Source: Lithobates sylvaticus (Eukaryota; Chordata; Amphibia; Anura; Ranidae). Taken from it: DNA of 64,000 nt. Position 1 is the first letter of the stretch. The number at the start of each line of letters is the position of its first letter. Shown here one piece after another: positions 41,773 through 52,098 of the stretch. The stretch is taken from NCBI GenBank assembly GCA_028564925.1, contig CM053029.1:190212940-190276939 (forward strand). Direction: 5' to 3'. The notes beneath the pieces were generated by a model. It made no database searches, was not told the origin of the DNA, and was given only the letters and a program-made list of their open reading frames with translations. Made by a program: the position numbers and the translations under genes.

Positions 41773-41827
41773 GACTATGCATGATCGGAAACAAAAGAAT
41801 ACATTACTATACAATACAATACATTAT

Positions 41828-41976
41828 CTTAGATTGTAAGCTCTAAGGTGCAGGACCCTCTGATTCCTACTGTATTAAAGTGTATTGTATTTGTACTGTC
41901 CACCCTCAAGTTGTAAAGCGCTATGTAAACTGTTGGTGCTATAAAAATCCTGTATAATAATAATAATAATAATAAT
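41828..41976 (+). mobile_element. SINE 3' tail, 5'-truncated
   Basis: CTTAGATTGTAAGCTCTAAGG...GTAAAGCGCTATGTAAA...GTGCTATA...(ATA)n matches the 3' part of the full SINE at 45934-46261 read on the minus strand. The (TAA)n tail and missing 5' end fit target-primed reverse transcription. Confidence 0.7.
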
Positions 41977-42209
41977 AATAATTACATTACACCACTTTCA
42001 AAGTTGTATTCTGTCATACGAGCATTTTCGCAAGTTAGGTAACTTCTTAATTTTCTATATGAGACTAGCATGCAAAACAAAATGGACAATCATTCATCCG
42101 ATATTCTCATCATGTGTACAGGCCTTTAGTTTCACCTCCTATTATATAGTGTTTGGTAAATCTAAAGGAAAGTTGTACAAGAACATTGTATAATGTATGG
42201 CCAGCCTTA

Positions 42210-43158
42210 GAAGCCCTGCTATCTTTCCGCATCTAAATATTAACATTTGCTGAAACACTAAACTAAGAATAATTTACTTTATCTAGAAAAACTGCCCCTT
42301 GAACAGAAGTTCACCCTCTGGGACACATGTACCCCTGGCTGAGAATCTGTGGTCTATACTACACCTTCCAGCAAGCTCCATAGATCTGTTTATCTGATAT
42401 CTTGGTAATCTTCTCTTATCTTGTTAGTGGTTTAGAAAGAGTTAACATGCAGCATTTAGCCCAGACATCTTGGAGCCACATAAAACAGCAAGGTTTACAC
42501 CAGAAGGCTAGGGTCTGCTAGGGGGAAAGTAGTTTTGGGGTCATCTGGTTAAGCCAAAGAACGAAACCCACCAGTTTATAGAGTTGGATATGCAAAGTCC
42601 TTTAGTTGGGAATTTGAGATGGATAAAAGCGTTCATCAGATCCTTGAAACATCCTGGGCAAAAAAGATCTTGGTGCTTTGTGGAAGAAATAGACATTAGA
42701 TGGCTCTCATCCATTCTAACTATATTAAGTGAGAACAATCTAATGTCATTGACCAAGGCTAATTCGAGGAGAAGCAATAACGTTAGAAAACCCTGTCAGG
42801 TGGCTTGCTTTCCTACTGATACAGTTGTGGTGACTGCAGCACACCTCTTCTGCCCAGCGTTATAGGCTAAACTAGAACGGTCACTGGGTACCTCAGGTCA
42901 TGTTCAGGGATGCTTAAGCTGGTGCAGTGAGAATGCGTCTACATCTCTGACTCCCACTATGCCTATGGCAGCTTAAATCGTATCTAAACTCTAGAACAAA
43001 AATGTAATATGTTTCAGCTTACCAATCCTCACACTTATGTAAATTGTCATGAAACAAAACATTAAAATCGGACATTAAAATCGCATGACAAGTCGTACCT
43101 CATGTTTTCCAATGATAACCATTCATATATGTGCGAATTCAAAGTAGTCCATGCACTA
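42210..43158. other. No gene seen
   Basis: Frames of 78-93 codons exist but lack recognisable motifs; no bounded repeat. Confidence 0.5.
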
Positions 43159-43564
43159 CTTTGGTCTAGGGTTGCCACTGCATCCCTTTAAACCTGAAAA
43201 CATATTAATTACACAGGTTCTGTGGCTGATTGGGGTGGTAATTAAACTCACTTGGTGCCTTATCTGCATTAAATTAGCTCCAGAACCTGTGTAATTCATA
43301 TGTGTTTGGGTTTAAAGCGGAAGTAAACCCATCGATTTAACAGTCTAAAAAAAAGAAGGCATGCCGTGAATGCTAACTGCACATTGGCTGTGCTCTCAAC
43401 CAAACAGTTAAACCATCCAATGGCTGGTGTCATAACGGATCACATGTGCAGCACTGTGGCAGTTGAAGATTAAACAGAGGCAAAGATGGCAGCTTCCTTG
43501 GCTGAAAACGATAGGGTGGTTTACTTCCACTTTAAAGGGATGCAGTGGCAACCATACTTTGGTC
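43159..43564. mobile_element. hAT-type MITE with duplication CTTTGGTC
   Basis: The element 43167-43556 (390 bp) begins TAGGGTTGCCACTGCATCCC and ends GGGATGCAGTGGCAACCATA. CTTTGGTC is identical at 43159-43166 and 43557-43564. The ends match the element at 14579-15563. A TTAA-flanked element is inserted near its right end. Confidence 0.92.
43312..43536. mobile_element. TTAA-flanked MITE nested in the hAT MITE
   Basis: AGCGGAAGTAAACCC and GGTTTACTTCCACT are inverted partners, each next to TTAA, inserted in the palindromic GGTTTAAAGGG of the host element. Related copies: 50218-50845 and a lone end at 17534. Confidence 0.8.
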
Positions 43565-43689
43565 CGACTTTCATGCAACTTGAGGGCCATAGATTTCAAT
43601 GTTAAAACTCAAAAATTGCATGAAAATTATACCTGATGGGTTTACTTCCTCTTTGTTTTCCTGCAAAGGCAAAGCTTAATGGGCTACTA

Positions 43690-43985
43690 TGCATCGCATA
43701 GTAGCCCATTATGTGTCACTTACCTGACACAGGAGCCAGCGATGTCCCCTATTTCCTCCCCGGCTGGAAGCGTCCACCTTCCTTCCGGGGTCGCGGACTC
43801 CGACTCTGTGACTGTCCGGAGTTGCGTGCACACAGGAGCCGCCAGTCACGGCATGTCCTTCAATGAAAACGGCACGCCGTGACCCTTCTTAAGTGTGCAT
43901 GCACCGAATAAATCGGCGCATGCGCAGAAGGATTCCTCGTACGGGTAATTGTAAATATCTCCAGCGTTTTGCATGTAATAGAAGT
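43690..43985. repeat. Dispersed repeat, copy 3, partial
   Basis: GCGATGTCCCC, GGAAGCGTCCACCTTCCTTC and GCGCATGCGCAGAAGG parallel the repeats at 17160 and 40290. A 14-bp palindromic word, ATGGGCTACTATGC/GCATAGTAGCCCAT, precedes it at 43679-43712. Confidence 0.4.
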
Positions 43986-44139
43986 CAATGGACCCGCTAA
44001 GCAACCACAGTGTAAAAAAAGAAATAAAAAAAAAGAAAACACAAATCGCGGCAAAATCGCGGTAAAAACGTGTATCAAAAAACGCGGCAAGCACTGCAAA
44101 AAGCACTGCAAAAACGCTCAAAAGCAAAATGCATAGATG

Positions 44140-44825
44140 TGAATCGAGCCTTAGGCTGGATTCACACCTATGCATTTTTGGTGCTTTTTGCATTTTGCAG
44201 ATTTGCACTACAGAACGTGTTCCATAGGAAACCATGGTAAATGGACTGTAGCGCAAATCTGCATAATGCAAAAAGCACTAAAAATGTATAGGTGTGAATC
44301 CAGCCTAAAAATACGGTACTTGCGTTTTGGATGCGGGTCCATTGACTTCTATAACATGCAAAACGCTGCATTTTGCATGAAAAAAAAAACGCAGATGCAC
44401 AAAAATGCATTGATGTGAACATGTTCCATAGGAACCCATGTTAAAAAATTTCCCTGCATTTCTGCAAAATGCATCAAAAAACGCATTAGTGTGAATCAAG
44501 CCTTAGGCCTGATGCACACCTATGCATTTTTAGTGCTTTTTGCATTTTGCAGATTTGCACTACAGTCCATTTAACATGTTTTCCTATAGAACACGTTCTG
44601 TAGAGAAAATCTGCCAAATGCAAAAAGCACAAAAAATGCATAGGTGTGAATCAGGCCTTAGGCTCGATTCACATCTATGCATGTTGCTTTTGAGCGTTTC
44701 TGCAGTGGTTTTTGCGGTGCTTGCCACGTTTTTGGACACGTGTTTTTACCACGATTTTGCCACGTTTTGCATCAAAAAATGCGTTAGTGTGAATCAAGCC
44801 TAAGGCTCTATTCACACTTATATCT
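44140..44825. mobile_element. Chain of abutting TTA-type MITEs
   Basis: Successive units share borders: 44152-44308 (TAGGCTGGATTCACACC ... GGTGTGAATCCAGCCTA), a unit ending at 44503, 44506-44657 (GGCCTGATGCACACC ... GGTGTGAATCAGGCC), 44661-44800 (GGCTCGATTCACATC ... TGTGAATCAAGCC), and a further left end at 44803. The joining word is TTA or CTTAGG. All carry GCATTTTT/AAAAATGC subterminal repeats. All are noncoding. Confidence 0.75.
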
Positions 44826-45830
44826 TTTTAATCTATTTCCTTTTGGTCTTTTTTTTCACCTAGTGATCATACCACAAACACACACATCCTGTCCTAGGTG
44901 ACAACATTCACTCACTGTACCAAATCTGTGAAGCGGGAGATGTCCTGAAGTTTTCAGCAGGTAATTGGGAAATCTAATAACATTATTTGAGATTTCAGTT
45001 CAGTGCATAGGAAGTTGCAAGGACACGGGCTTTCCAGCAGGATCAACAAGTACTTTCTGTATTGCAGACATTTTTTATATATATCCCTGAGAATTATGGG
45101 CATTTCAAGACTCTGTACTTGACTGGGAAAACCCATTCTTCTCAACTGTGATTTCAGGGTCTCCTCCTGGCATCCGCAGATTATCTTAAGCATGGGCACA
45201 TTGAACATCAGTAGGCTGGGGGACCCTTTTACCCTAAATTTTACATCTGTACTTTTGTGTAATGCATTGAGGTGAAATTTTGAATCTTTACATTGGACAA
45301 AATAAAATAAAAAATGAAACCATATCTAGTACTTTCTTTAAAAATCTAATTGCCAAAAAGCAGAGATGGACACAACTGACAGACCACCACTTGGAGCTGA
45401 TGACCTGCCCATCACAGGGGCACTGGGTCAGTAATGACTTGTAGGTGGGGGGCTGATTTTATTACCAGCCAGTCTGACTTGTGGCATGATGTCACTGAGA
45501 GAGCAGATATCAATCACTTAGAGGCAGCCTCATTAAGCAGGGGTGAATTTCCCCATGGGATGCATCAAACCCTATCAGGACTAAATTACTCTAATCAGAG
45601 GAACTTTCTTTTACCTTTCAGTAAATAAACAAACAAAGGTGGGACAGATCTATTCAAAAAGAAGTCTAGCTCTGAGCAGACGGATATTTTAGTTTAACCT
45701 GTCACAAATCTGGTCAATTCAGACTGGGCTTGTGATAGAAACAACATATGAAATAGATCAATAGATGTAGAGATATAGACTGCTGAGATTTGCATATAAA
45801 TTCAGCTGCCTCTATCTCTCCTAATCTCTC
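44826..45830. other. No gene seen
   Basis: No supported feature; short frames without motifs. Confidence 0.5.
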
Positions 45831-45831
45831 C

Positions 45832-46449
45832 TGGCCATAGACGGTTCTAATCCCTGCTGAGCCGGCCAAGATTCAAACCATGTATGGGCAGGCTGATTGT
45901 ACCCAAGTTGACCAATCAGATCTTACATGTGACTATTATTATTATTTAAGGTACTTATTTAGCACTGTCAATTTACACAGTGCTTTACATATACATTGTA
46001 CATTGGTCCCTACCCTCAAAGAGCTTACAATCTAAGGTTCCTAACTCACATTTATATACTAGGGCCAATTAAGACAGAAGCCAATTAACCTACCAGCATG
46101 TCTTTGGCATGTGGGAGGAAACTGGAGTACACGGAGGAAACCCACGCAGGCACAGGGAGAACATGCAAACTCCAGGTAGATAGTGTCATGGTTGGGATTT
46201 GAACCAGCGACCCCTTTTTATTGTTAGGTGAGAGTGCTACCCACTACACCACTGTGCCGCCTTATTGCTAGAGGTTATTATAGGCGCTGGCAGTAATCAC
46301 TGTGTTGTCCGGGCAGGTACGGCTCCCCCCACCATGGTGTCGCGGGAGGTATTCCCCCACTGACAGTGTTGATGGGGGAATAGAGTGTTTTTCTCTCCTG
46401 CAACGCGTAGTTGCAGGAAAGAAAATCGCTCTGCCTATGGCTGGCTTAA
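45832..46449. mobile_element. GGCCATAGACGG-type MITE split by a SINE
   Basis: GGCCATAGACGG at the left and CCTATGGCTGGCTTA at the right correspond to the ends of 41031-41357. Internal words are also shared (GGCAGGCTG.TTGTACCCAAGTTGA.C, CCCCCACTGACAGTGTTGATGGGGGAA). The SINE at 45934-46261 interrupts it. Confidence 0.7.
45934..46261 (-). mobile_element. tRNA-derived SINE, full length
   Basis: On the minus strand it starts GGCGGCACAGTGGTGTAGTGG (46261 leftward), an A-box-like head, then GGTTCAAATCC (46195-46205), an exact match to the Pol III B-box consensus. A conserved central body follows (CATGTTCTCCCTGTGCCTGC, TTTCCTCCCACATGCCAAAG), then CTTAGATTGTAAGCTCTTTG, GTAAAGCACTGTGTAAA and an (AAT)n tail at 45931-45944. 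The tail is shared with 41828-41976. The central body wording is widespread in fish and amphibians as I recall. It is inserted in a MITE. Confidence 0.85.
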
Positions 46450-46947
46450 CAGCATGGATGGAGAAATCTCCCCTGCCAGCTATTGCATTTAAATGGCTGG
46501 TACCCTCGGCCATCTGAATACCTAAAAAGTGACTGCATATGATTGGCTATAGTCACTGTTCATCTGACATTGTTCCACCTGGCTCCTTTGATTTTTTTTT
46601 TTTTTAGTCAAAGATTGTTAAACTGGGTGGTGCCAACAAGGACACCCACAGCTTGAATTTCGTCCAATTCAGCAGAAATCTGCAAAAATTTTAGCAATGT
46701 ATGACATTTTTTATTCAATTGTTTTTAAGGCATGCAAAAAAGTGGGAATTAATATGTGAATGAAGATCCTTAATTCTCACCATGTTTTGTTTTCTTTTTG
46801 GATTCTCTAGTTTCGAGTCACAACCCAAAAACCACCTTTGTAGGTTAACTGACCTCCAATAGAATTAGCCTTACGTACATGTGTGAAACCCATAGGGTCA
46901 TTCGAATGTAAGCATTCAACCAAGTGGTTTAATAGGGCAACATATTG
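46450..46947. other. No gene seen
   Basis: No supported feature. Confidence 0.5.
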
Positions 46948-47479
46948 ACTATATGCAGGGCCGATCCTAGGCAGGGTGCACGGGGTGCTCCGCACCCAGG
47001 CGCCGCAGAGGTGGGGCGCCGAAGCTCCAGAGTGCTGCTCCCCCTCCCTCCTCCTCGTCTGTGTCCAGAGGCTTAGGTGGAGCGCATGTAGCGGGTGCTG
47101 CGGTTCCCCATCCCGCTGGCAACTGACAAGAGCACATACCGCTCCCGCTGTCACCGGAATCCGTGCTGTCTGAGTACTGCTGTGGAGCCTAGTACCGGAA
47201 CACCTTCCGGTACTAGAGTCCACTAATCTTTCTGTTCGTTGCTCGTGGAGCAGTCTCCTGTCTGCCCGCCCCCTCTGCGTGTGTCGGCTCTTCTCTTCTG
47301 GGTTGGCTGGAGCTGCTGCCAATCACCCAGTGCACTCCCAGAAATGCTGTTTGGGTGCCGCCCTCCTAGTAACCAAAGATGCCACGTATGCCCCGCCCCC
47401 TGCAACTTGCACGGTGCTTCTGCTCCCAGGGCTCCTGAGCTACAGTTATCTATTGGAAGGTACTGATCTATGGGGACAG

Positions 47480-47990
47480 CTGCTGTGGGGGGGGGGGGCT
47501 CTGATGGGAGAACACCTGCTGTGGGGGGGGGGGGGCTCTGATGGGGGACACCTGCTGTGGGGGGCTCTGATGGGGGACACCTGCTGTGGGGGAGCTCTGA
47601 TGGGGGACACCTGCTGTGGGGGGGGGCTCTGATGGGGGACACCTGCTGTGGGGGGGGCTCTGATGGGGGACACCTGCTGTGGGGGGCTCTGATGGGGGAA
47701 ACCTGCTGTGGGGGGGCTCTGATGGGGAACACCTGCTGGGGGGCTCTGATGGGGGACACCTGATGGGGGGGCTCTGATGGGGACACCTGCTGTGGGGGGC
47801 TCTGATGGGGGACACCTGCTGTGGGGGGGGGGCTGATAGGGGACACCTGCTGGGGGGGGCACTGATGGGGGACACATGCTGGGGGGGCTCTGATGGGGAC
47901 ACCTGCTGTGGGGGGGCTCTGATGGGGGACACTTGCTGTGGGGGGGCTCTGATGGGGACACCTTCTATGGGGGGGGGCTCTGATGGGCAC
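47480..47990. repeat. G-rich minisatellite (about 29-bp unit)
   Basis: CTCTGATGGGGGACACCTGCTGTGGGGGG repeats about 17 times with variable G-run length. The G runs could form quadruplexes. Frames on both strands (up to 255 codons) are repeat by-products. Confidence 0.93.
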
Positions 47991-48049
47991 TTTGATATAA
48001 GCTGCGTGTGCCGCAGTTCAATCTCTCCCCAGAATGTCCCTCATTCTCA

Positions 48050-48720
48050 ACTTTAAAAGTTGGTAGGTACGCAGGAGCGAATCAGGGGAGGAGAGACTGT
48101 GCCACCGCCGTCCCTGTTATCAACGAGAAGAGGGCTCTCTGTGTTTACTGCCCATCCCCCTCCCTCCTCCTGTCAGGAGAGGAGAGTGAAGCTGTCGGAG
48201 ATCGGAGCGCCCATGTCTGAGTGGAGAGAGAGCAGCTGCGGGCTCTTAGACCCCCCTCCCTCTCCTCCTCGCACTGCGGTACTAGTGAGCGGTGCTTGCC
48301 AGGTCAGCTGCCAGCTATGTTTCTTTGGCCGGGGAAGAAATACAATAAAAAGGGAGCAGAGAAGAGGATTGTGGAACATGTAGTCCCGAGGACTGGTGGC
48401 CCCATTGTGACCCGGAAACTGCTACCCACACAGCATGCTCAGCTGAATAAGAGAGGGGGGTGAGAGAGAGAGAGCGTCAGGAGCCCGGGAAAGCTTTCGG
48501 GGAAGTGCACCCAGGACCCCAGGGAGAGGACACTGCTGAGGGGACGCCATCAGAAAGAGAACCCCACTGCCCTGTGTCACCAGAGGGAAAGCCGCACAGC
48601 CTGGCGCCATCCCTGGTGAAGAAAGTAATGGAGTCATTACCAGAATACAGATCTGAGCACTACCCAGTGGAGTCGCCACAGGTAACCCAGAGTGAGCTGA
48701 CTCCTGATCAGAGGAACTGA
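48050..48720 (+). other. Gene-like single-copy segment inside the hAT element
   Basis: Between the two minisatellites lies G/C-rich, non-repetitive DNA with two adjoining frames: 48317-48463 (MFLWPGKKYNKKGAEKR...) and 48460-48720 (ending ...ELTPDQRN), in different phases. CCACAG/GTAACC near 48680 looks like a splice donor. It resembles a captured 5' exon of a host gene, but I recognise no protein and the two phases do not form one frame. It may be noncoding. Confidence 0.25.
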
Positions 48721-48789
48721 TGTTGCTGTGCCGCCGGGTGTCTGGTGAGAGGGCTGGTCGGTCATTATCTACTGCCATCCTTAGGAACT

Positions 48790-49345
48790 GCAGTCTCTGA
48801 CCATCTCCTGTAGTGTGTCTGCAGCCTCTGACCATCTCTTGTAGTATGTCTGCAGTCTCTGACCATCTCTGGTACTATGTCTGCAGTCTCTGACCATCTC
48901 TTGTACTATGGCTGCAGTCTCTGACCATCTCTTGTACTATGTCTGCAGTCTCTGACCATCTCTTGTAGTATGTCTGCAGTCTCTGACCATCTCTTGTACT
49001 ATGTCTTCAGTCTCTGACCATCTCTTGTACTATGTCTGCAGTCTCTGACCATCTCTTGTACAATGTCTTCAGTCTCTGACCATCTCTTGTACTATGTCTG
49101 CAGTCTCTGACCACCTCCTGTACTATGTCTGCAGTCTCTGACCACCTCCTGTACTATGTCTGCAGTCTCTGACCACCTCCTGTACTATGTCTGCAGTCTC
49201 TGACCACCTCCTGTACTATGTCTGCAGTCTATAACCATCTCCTGTATTATGTCTGCAGTCTCTGACCATCTCTTGTGCTATGTCTGCAGTCTCTGACCAT
49301 CTCTTGTAGTATGTCTGGAGTCTCTGACCATCTCCTGTATCATGA
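48790..49345. repeat. 31-bp minisatellite
   Basis: CTCTGACCATCTCTTGTACTATGTCTGCAGT-type units repeat about 18 times; starts at 48795, 48826 and 48857 show the 31-bp step. Confidence 0.95.
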
Positions 49346-49630
49346 CTCTCTAACAGAGACCCCCCTCCGGGTTCCATTAGTGTACTCATTTTCTTTATTG
49401 TTAAAAGATCATGGGAGGATCCCAGGGTAATGAAGACTTCTTAGGGGAGCATCTCTGTTCTTGAGTCGTAGCCGTAGAAACATTTGTAAAGGGGAGGCGT
49501 TAGTAAGATGCCCATGCCCATGTGGGGGCGCCAGAAATATTTCTGCACCCAGGCGTCTGTGACCCTAGGATCGGCCCTGACTATATGGGTAACCTTATTC
49601 CTTCCACCACTGTGGTTCAAATTTGCAGTA

Positions 49631-49872
49631 AGACCCCTTTCACATTGATGCGCATCTAAGTTGCCAGTAAAGCATTTGAGCGCTTTTGAAGAGCTTTTCA
49701 GGCGCTTTTGAACATCTTTCCATTAATTTCAATGGAGAGGGGTGTTTTTTCACCACCCTGCTAGCCCACTGCCCCAGTGTGAAAGCATTCATTGATTTTA
49801 ATGGAAATAGGTTTTTGTGAGCTTTTCAGGCGCTTTTTTTAGCGTGAAAGCCCCTCAGTGTGAAAGGGGTCT
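49631..49872. mobile_element. MITE with AGACCCCTTTCACA ends
   Basis: AGACCCCTTTCACATTGATGC faces CAGTGTGAAAGGGGTCT. It belongs with the CTTTCACACTG elements at 27120-27840. Confidence 0.75.
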
Positions 49873-49930
49873 AACAGACCAAATAATCAAGCTCAGAAAC
49901 AGGCAATTTGGATATAGTAGGAAAAGGTTT

Positions 49931-50861
49931 AGCTGGCCATACGCAGACTGAATTTCAGCCAATTCCTACTGAATCAGCTGAAATTTGTTCTTTAGGCAAG
50001 CCTGTTGGCACCATATGGCTGAGCAAAAGTCAACATTCTAATATAATTTTGTTGATAAAGCCGAGTGGAAAATTCTTATTCAGTAGTGCCTGCATCTAAT
50101 TAGTTGCAGATACTATTTGGGAATTCTGACTGCGGAGGGTAGCGGCTGTCAGGATACAATAGCTGGCACAGTTTGGTCCATCATCATTGTTTAGCATGAG
50201 GATGATATCAAGTGAGAAAAGTGGATGTAAACCCAAAATTTTTTTTAATAATATTAATAATATAATAATATAAGATTTCCTATCATTTGAGCTCAGTCTT
50301 GCCACAAAGAGTTAATCCAGCTCTGAGCAATCCTCTTTTATTGTTCAGTGAGATAAATCTTGACAAACAGAGAAAAACGTTGTCAAATCCTCCCCCTTGC
50401 TGTGAGTGACAGGTGATTTACATATCTCGTGCACTAGCCTAAGAGACATGCATTATTTTTTAATTCCCTCCCACTCCTTTCTTCTGCTGCTCTGCCAGGA
50501 TTGGATGTTCCACACCTCAGCATAATTGGGCATGCTGAAGTCATGTGGTTACTTTCCTATCTTTTCACTGGATGTTAGAGATCATAGCAGAAGTTCAGTG
50601 TAAGAAATACACAGGAGAAAATGCATATTGACAAGGGAGTGTAGAGGTGGGCGGGGAGTCTACTGACATCACGACTCCACCCACTGAGCTCCAGACAACA
50701 GACCAACCCACAGAATCTGCAGTTTTTCGGGTCTCATAACAGACATTTGACAGGTAAAGATACATGCAGGAGGCATGTATATGCTTATAGATAACCCCTA
50801 TGGCAGTAGTTTAGAAAGGATGACATTGGGTTTACATCCACTTTAATGTGTATGGCCAGCT
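49931..50861. mobile_element. AGCTGGCCATA-type element with a nested TTAA element
   Basis: AGCTGGCCATACGC at 49931 faces GTATGGCCAGCT ending 50861, the same end family as 40707-42206. The region 50218-50845 is a separate inserted element. Confidence 0.7.
50218..50845. mobile_element. MITE with AAAGTGGATGTAAACCC ends
   Basis: AAAGTGGATGTAAACCCAA at the left is mirrored by TTGGGTTTACATCCACTTT at the right. It is related to the TTAA-flanked element at 43312-43536; TTAA is kept only at the right side (TTTAAT). Confidence 0.75.
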
Positions 50862-50893
50862 TTAGAATCTCTATTAGGTTTAATTTCATGTCT

Positions 50894-51046
50894 GTGACAC
50901 CAATGGTAAATGTAAAAAATGTGCAGCGCTAACTAAATATTAGCGCTGCACATTTTTTACATTTACGTTTGCCTATCTACACATTTTTGTGCTGGCTGCT
51001 AATGCCTAGACAGCGCGGTACACTTGTTTACTTGTGAAACCAATGG
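50894..51046. mobile_element. Small hairpin element with 13-bp duplication, copy 1
   Basis: The element 50907-51033 (127 bp) opens with a perfect hairpin: the 25-nt arm 50907-50931 (TAAATGTAAAAAATGTGCAG...) is exactly complementary to 50941-50965, with a 9-nt loop. A unique 68-bp tail follows. Flanks are GTGACACCAATGG (50894-50906) and GTGAAACCAATGG (51034-51046), 12 of 13 identical. A relative in reverse orientation is at 60670-60790. Confidence 0.7.
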
Positions 51047-51127
51047 GAATGTTCATACTCATTTCCTGTCCCTGTGACACCACCTTCACCACAAATAAGG
51101 CCATACTCCGGCAGCCCAAGCATTCAC

Positions 51128-51559
51128 TTATGCCGCGAACACACGACCAGACTTTCTGGCAAACTAGGTATGACGGGATTAGTCTGTCGGACAATCTGAT
51201 CGTGTGTGGGCTAATCCGTTAGTTTTTCGGGAAAAAATTCCGGCGGACCTAGAAATAGAACATGTTTCAAATCTATCCGACTGACTCAATTCCGACGGAC
51301 TAAAATCGGGAAAAACGTTTGTCTGTGTGCTGGTCCGACGGACCAAATACGACGCAAGGGCAGCTATTGGCTACTGGCTATTTTTTTGTCCCGTTTACGT
51401 CATCACGTTCGAACGAACAGACTTTTGACCGGACTTAGTCTGTTCGTATGTGGCCAAGTCCGTTCGTTCGGAAAGTCTGTCAGAATTCCGCCGAAAGTCC
51501 GTCAGGAAGACCGTCAGACCTAGTTTGCCAGAAAGTCCGGTCGTGTATACGCGGCATTA
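51128..51559. mobile_element. Harbinger-type MITE (TGCCGCGAACACACGACC)
   Basis: The element 51131-51556 (426 bp) begins TGCCGCGAACACACGACC and ends GGTCGTGTATACGCGGCA with TTA on both sides. Inner inverted blocks such as TTTCTGGCAAACTAGGT and CCTAGTTTGCCAGAAA are near perfect. Confidence 0.88.
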
Positions 51560-51679
51560 GGCAGGCCATATACTATGTGAATATCGCACAATTTCTATAT
51601 CAACACATACAGTGCTGACAGGAGAGTCAACAATTGTCTTCATCCGGCGGGGAAGTGGGGGTGGGGGAAGCCGTCCTCC
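51560..51679. mobile_element. Half copy of the AAGGCCAGCCATA family
   Basis: GGCAGGCCATATACTATG... CAGTGCTGACAGGAGAG...CAATTGTC...GTGGGGGAAGCCGT follows the left half of 41031-41357. It stops where the next element begins. Confidence 0.55.
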
Positions 51680-52089
51680 ACGGTCGGATTTTCCGACGGA
51701 AAATGTCCTATCGGACCATGTTGTCGGAAATTCCGACCGTGTGCTCCATCGGACTTTTACCGTCAGAATTTCCGACTGAAAAAGTTTCAGATTCTGCTCT
51801 CAAATTTTCCGACTACAAAGTCCTATCAGACTTTTCCCGATCGTTTGTAGCGAATTCCGACGGACAAAGTGCCACGCATGCTCAGATCACATTACAAGAC
51901 CAAAGCTATTGGCTACTAGCCTCTACGTAGTCCCGTCGTACGCAACGAACGTCACCAAGTTCAGAATGATCGGATTTTCCGACAACTTTGTCCGACCGTG
52001 TGTATGCAACACCAGTGTCGACAAAATCCGTCGAAAAAAATCCGACGGATTTTGTGGTCGGTATTTCCGACCGTGTGTACGGGGCATCA
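51680..52089. mobile_element. Harbinger-type MITE, left tip missing
   Basis: CACGGTCGGATTTTCCGACGG on the left and CCGACCGTGTGTACGGGGCA on the right (ending 52086) match 41359-41769 end to end; about the first 13 bp of the left end are absent. The right flank reads TCA where TTA is expected. Confidence 0.8.
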
Positions 52090-52098
52090 GATTGCTTC

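Larger units (their letters stand above)
40812..42128. mobile_element. Second-level TTA-type element in the nest
   Basis: AAAGCCTAGTACACAGGATC at the left and CATGTGTACAGGCCTTTAG at the right are inverted, and CGGATGAACAATACCG faces GACAATCATTCATCCG. It is interrupted by 41031-41357, 41359-41769 and the retroposon tail at 41828-41976. Confidence 0.7.
40704..42209. mobile_element. Outer TTA-flanked element of a four-level nest
   Basis: The left end AGCTGGCCATACATTATAC (40707) is mirrored by GTATAATGTATGGCCAGCC (to 42206), with TTA at 40704-40706 and 42207-42209. Similarity continues inward (TTAGATTTACC). Everything from about 40812 to 42128 is a later insertion. Confidence 0.75.
46948..49587. 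mobile_element. 2.6-kb hAT-type element with duplication ACTATATG
   Basis: The element 46956-49579 has ends CAGGGCCGATCCTAGGC and CCTAGGATCGGCCCTG. ACTATATG is identical at 46948-46955 and 49580-49587. Subterminal words CACCCAGGCGCC and GCACCCAGGCGTC also correspond. The interior holds two minisatellites and a non-repetitive segment (48000-48780) with gene-like features. There is no transposase. Confidence 0.93.

Noticed and set aside
46195-46261. Functional tRNA gene
   Set aside because: Pol III boxes are present, but no cloverleaf with a complete anticodon arm; the context is a SINE with a conserved body and AAT tail.
47223-47990. Frames up to 255 codons over the G-rich repeat
   Set aside because: By-products of the 29-bp minisatellite in a hAT element; present in several phases.
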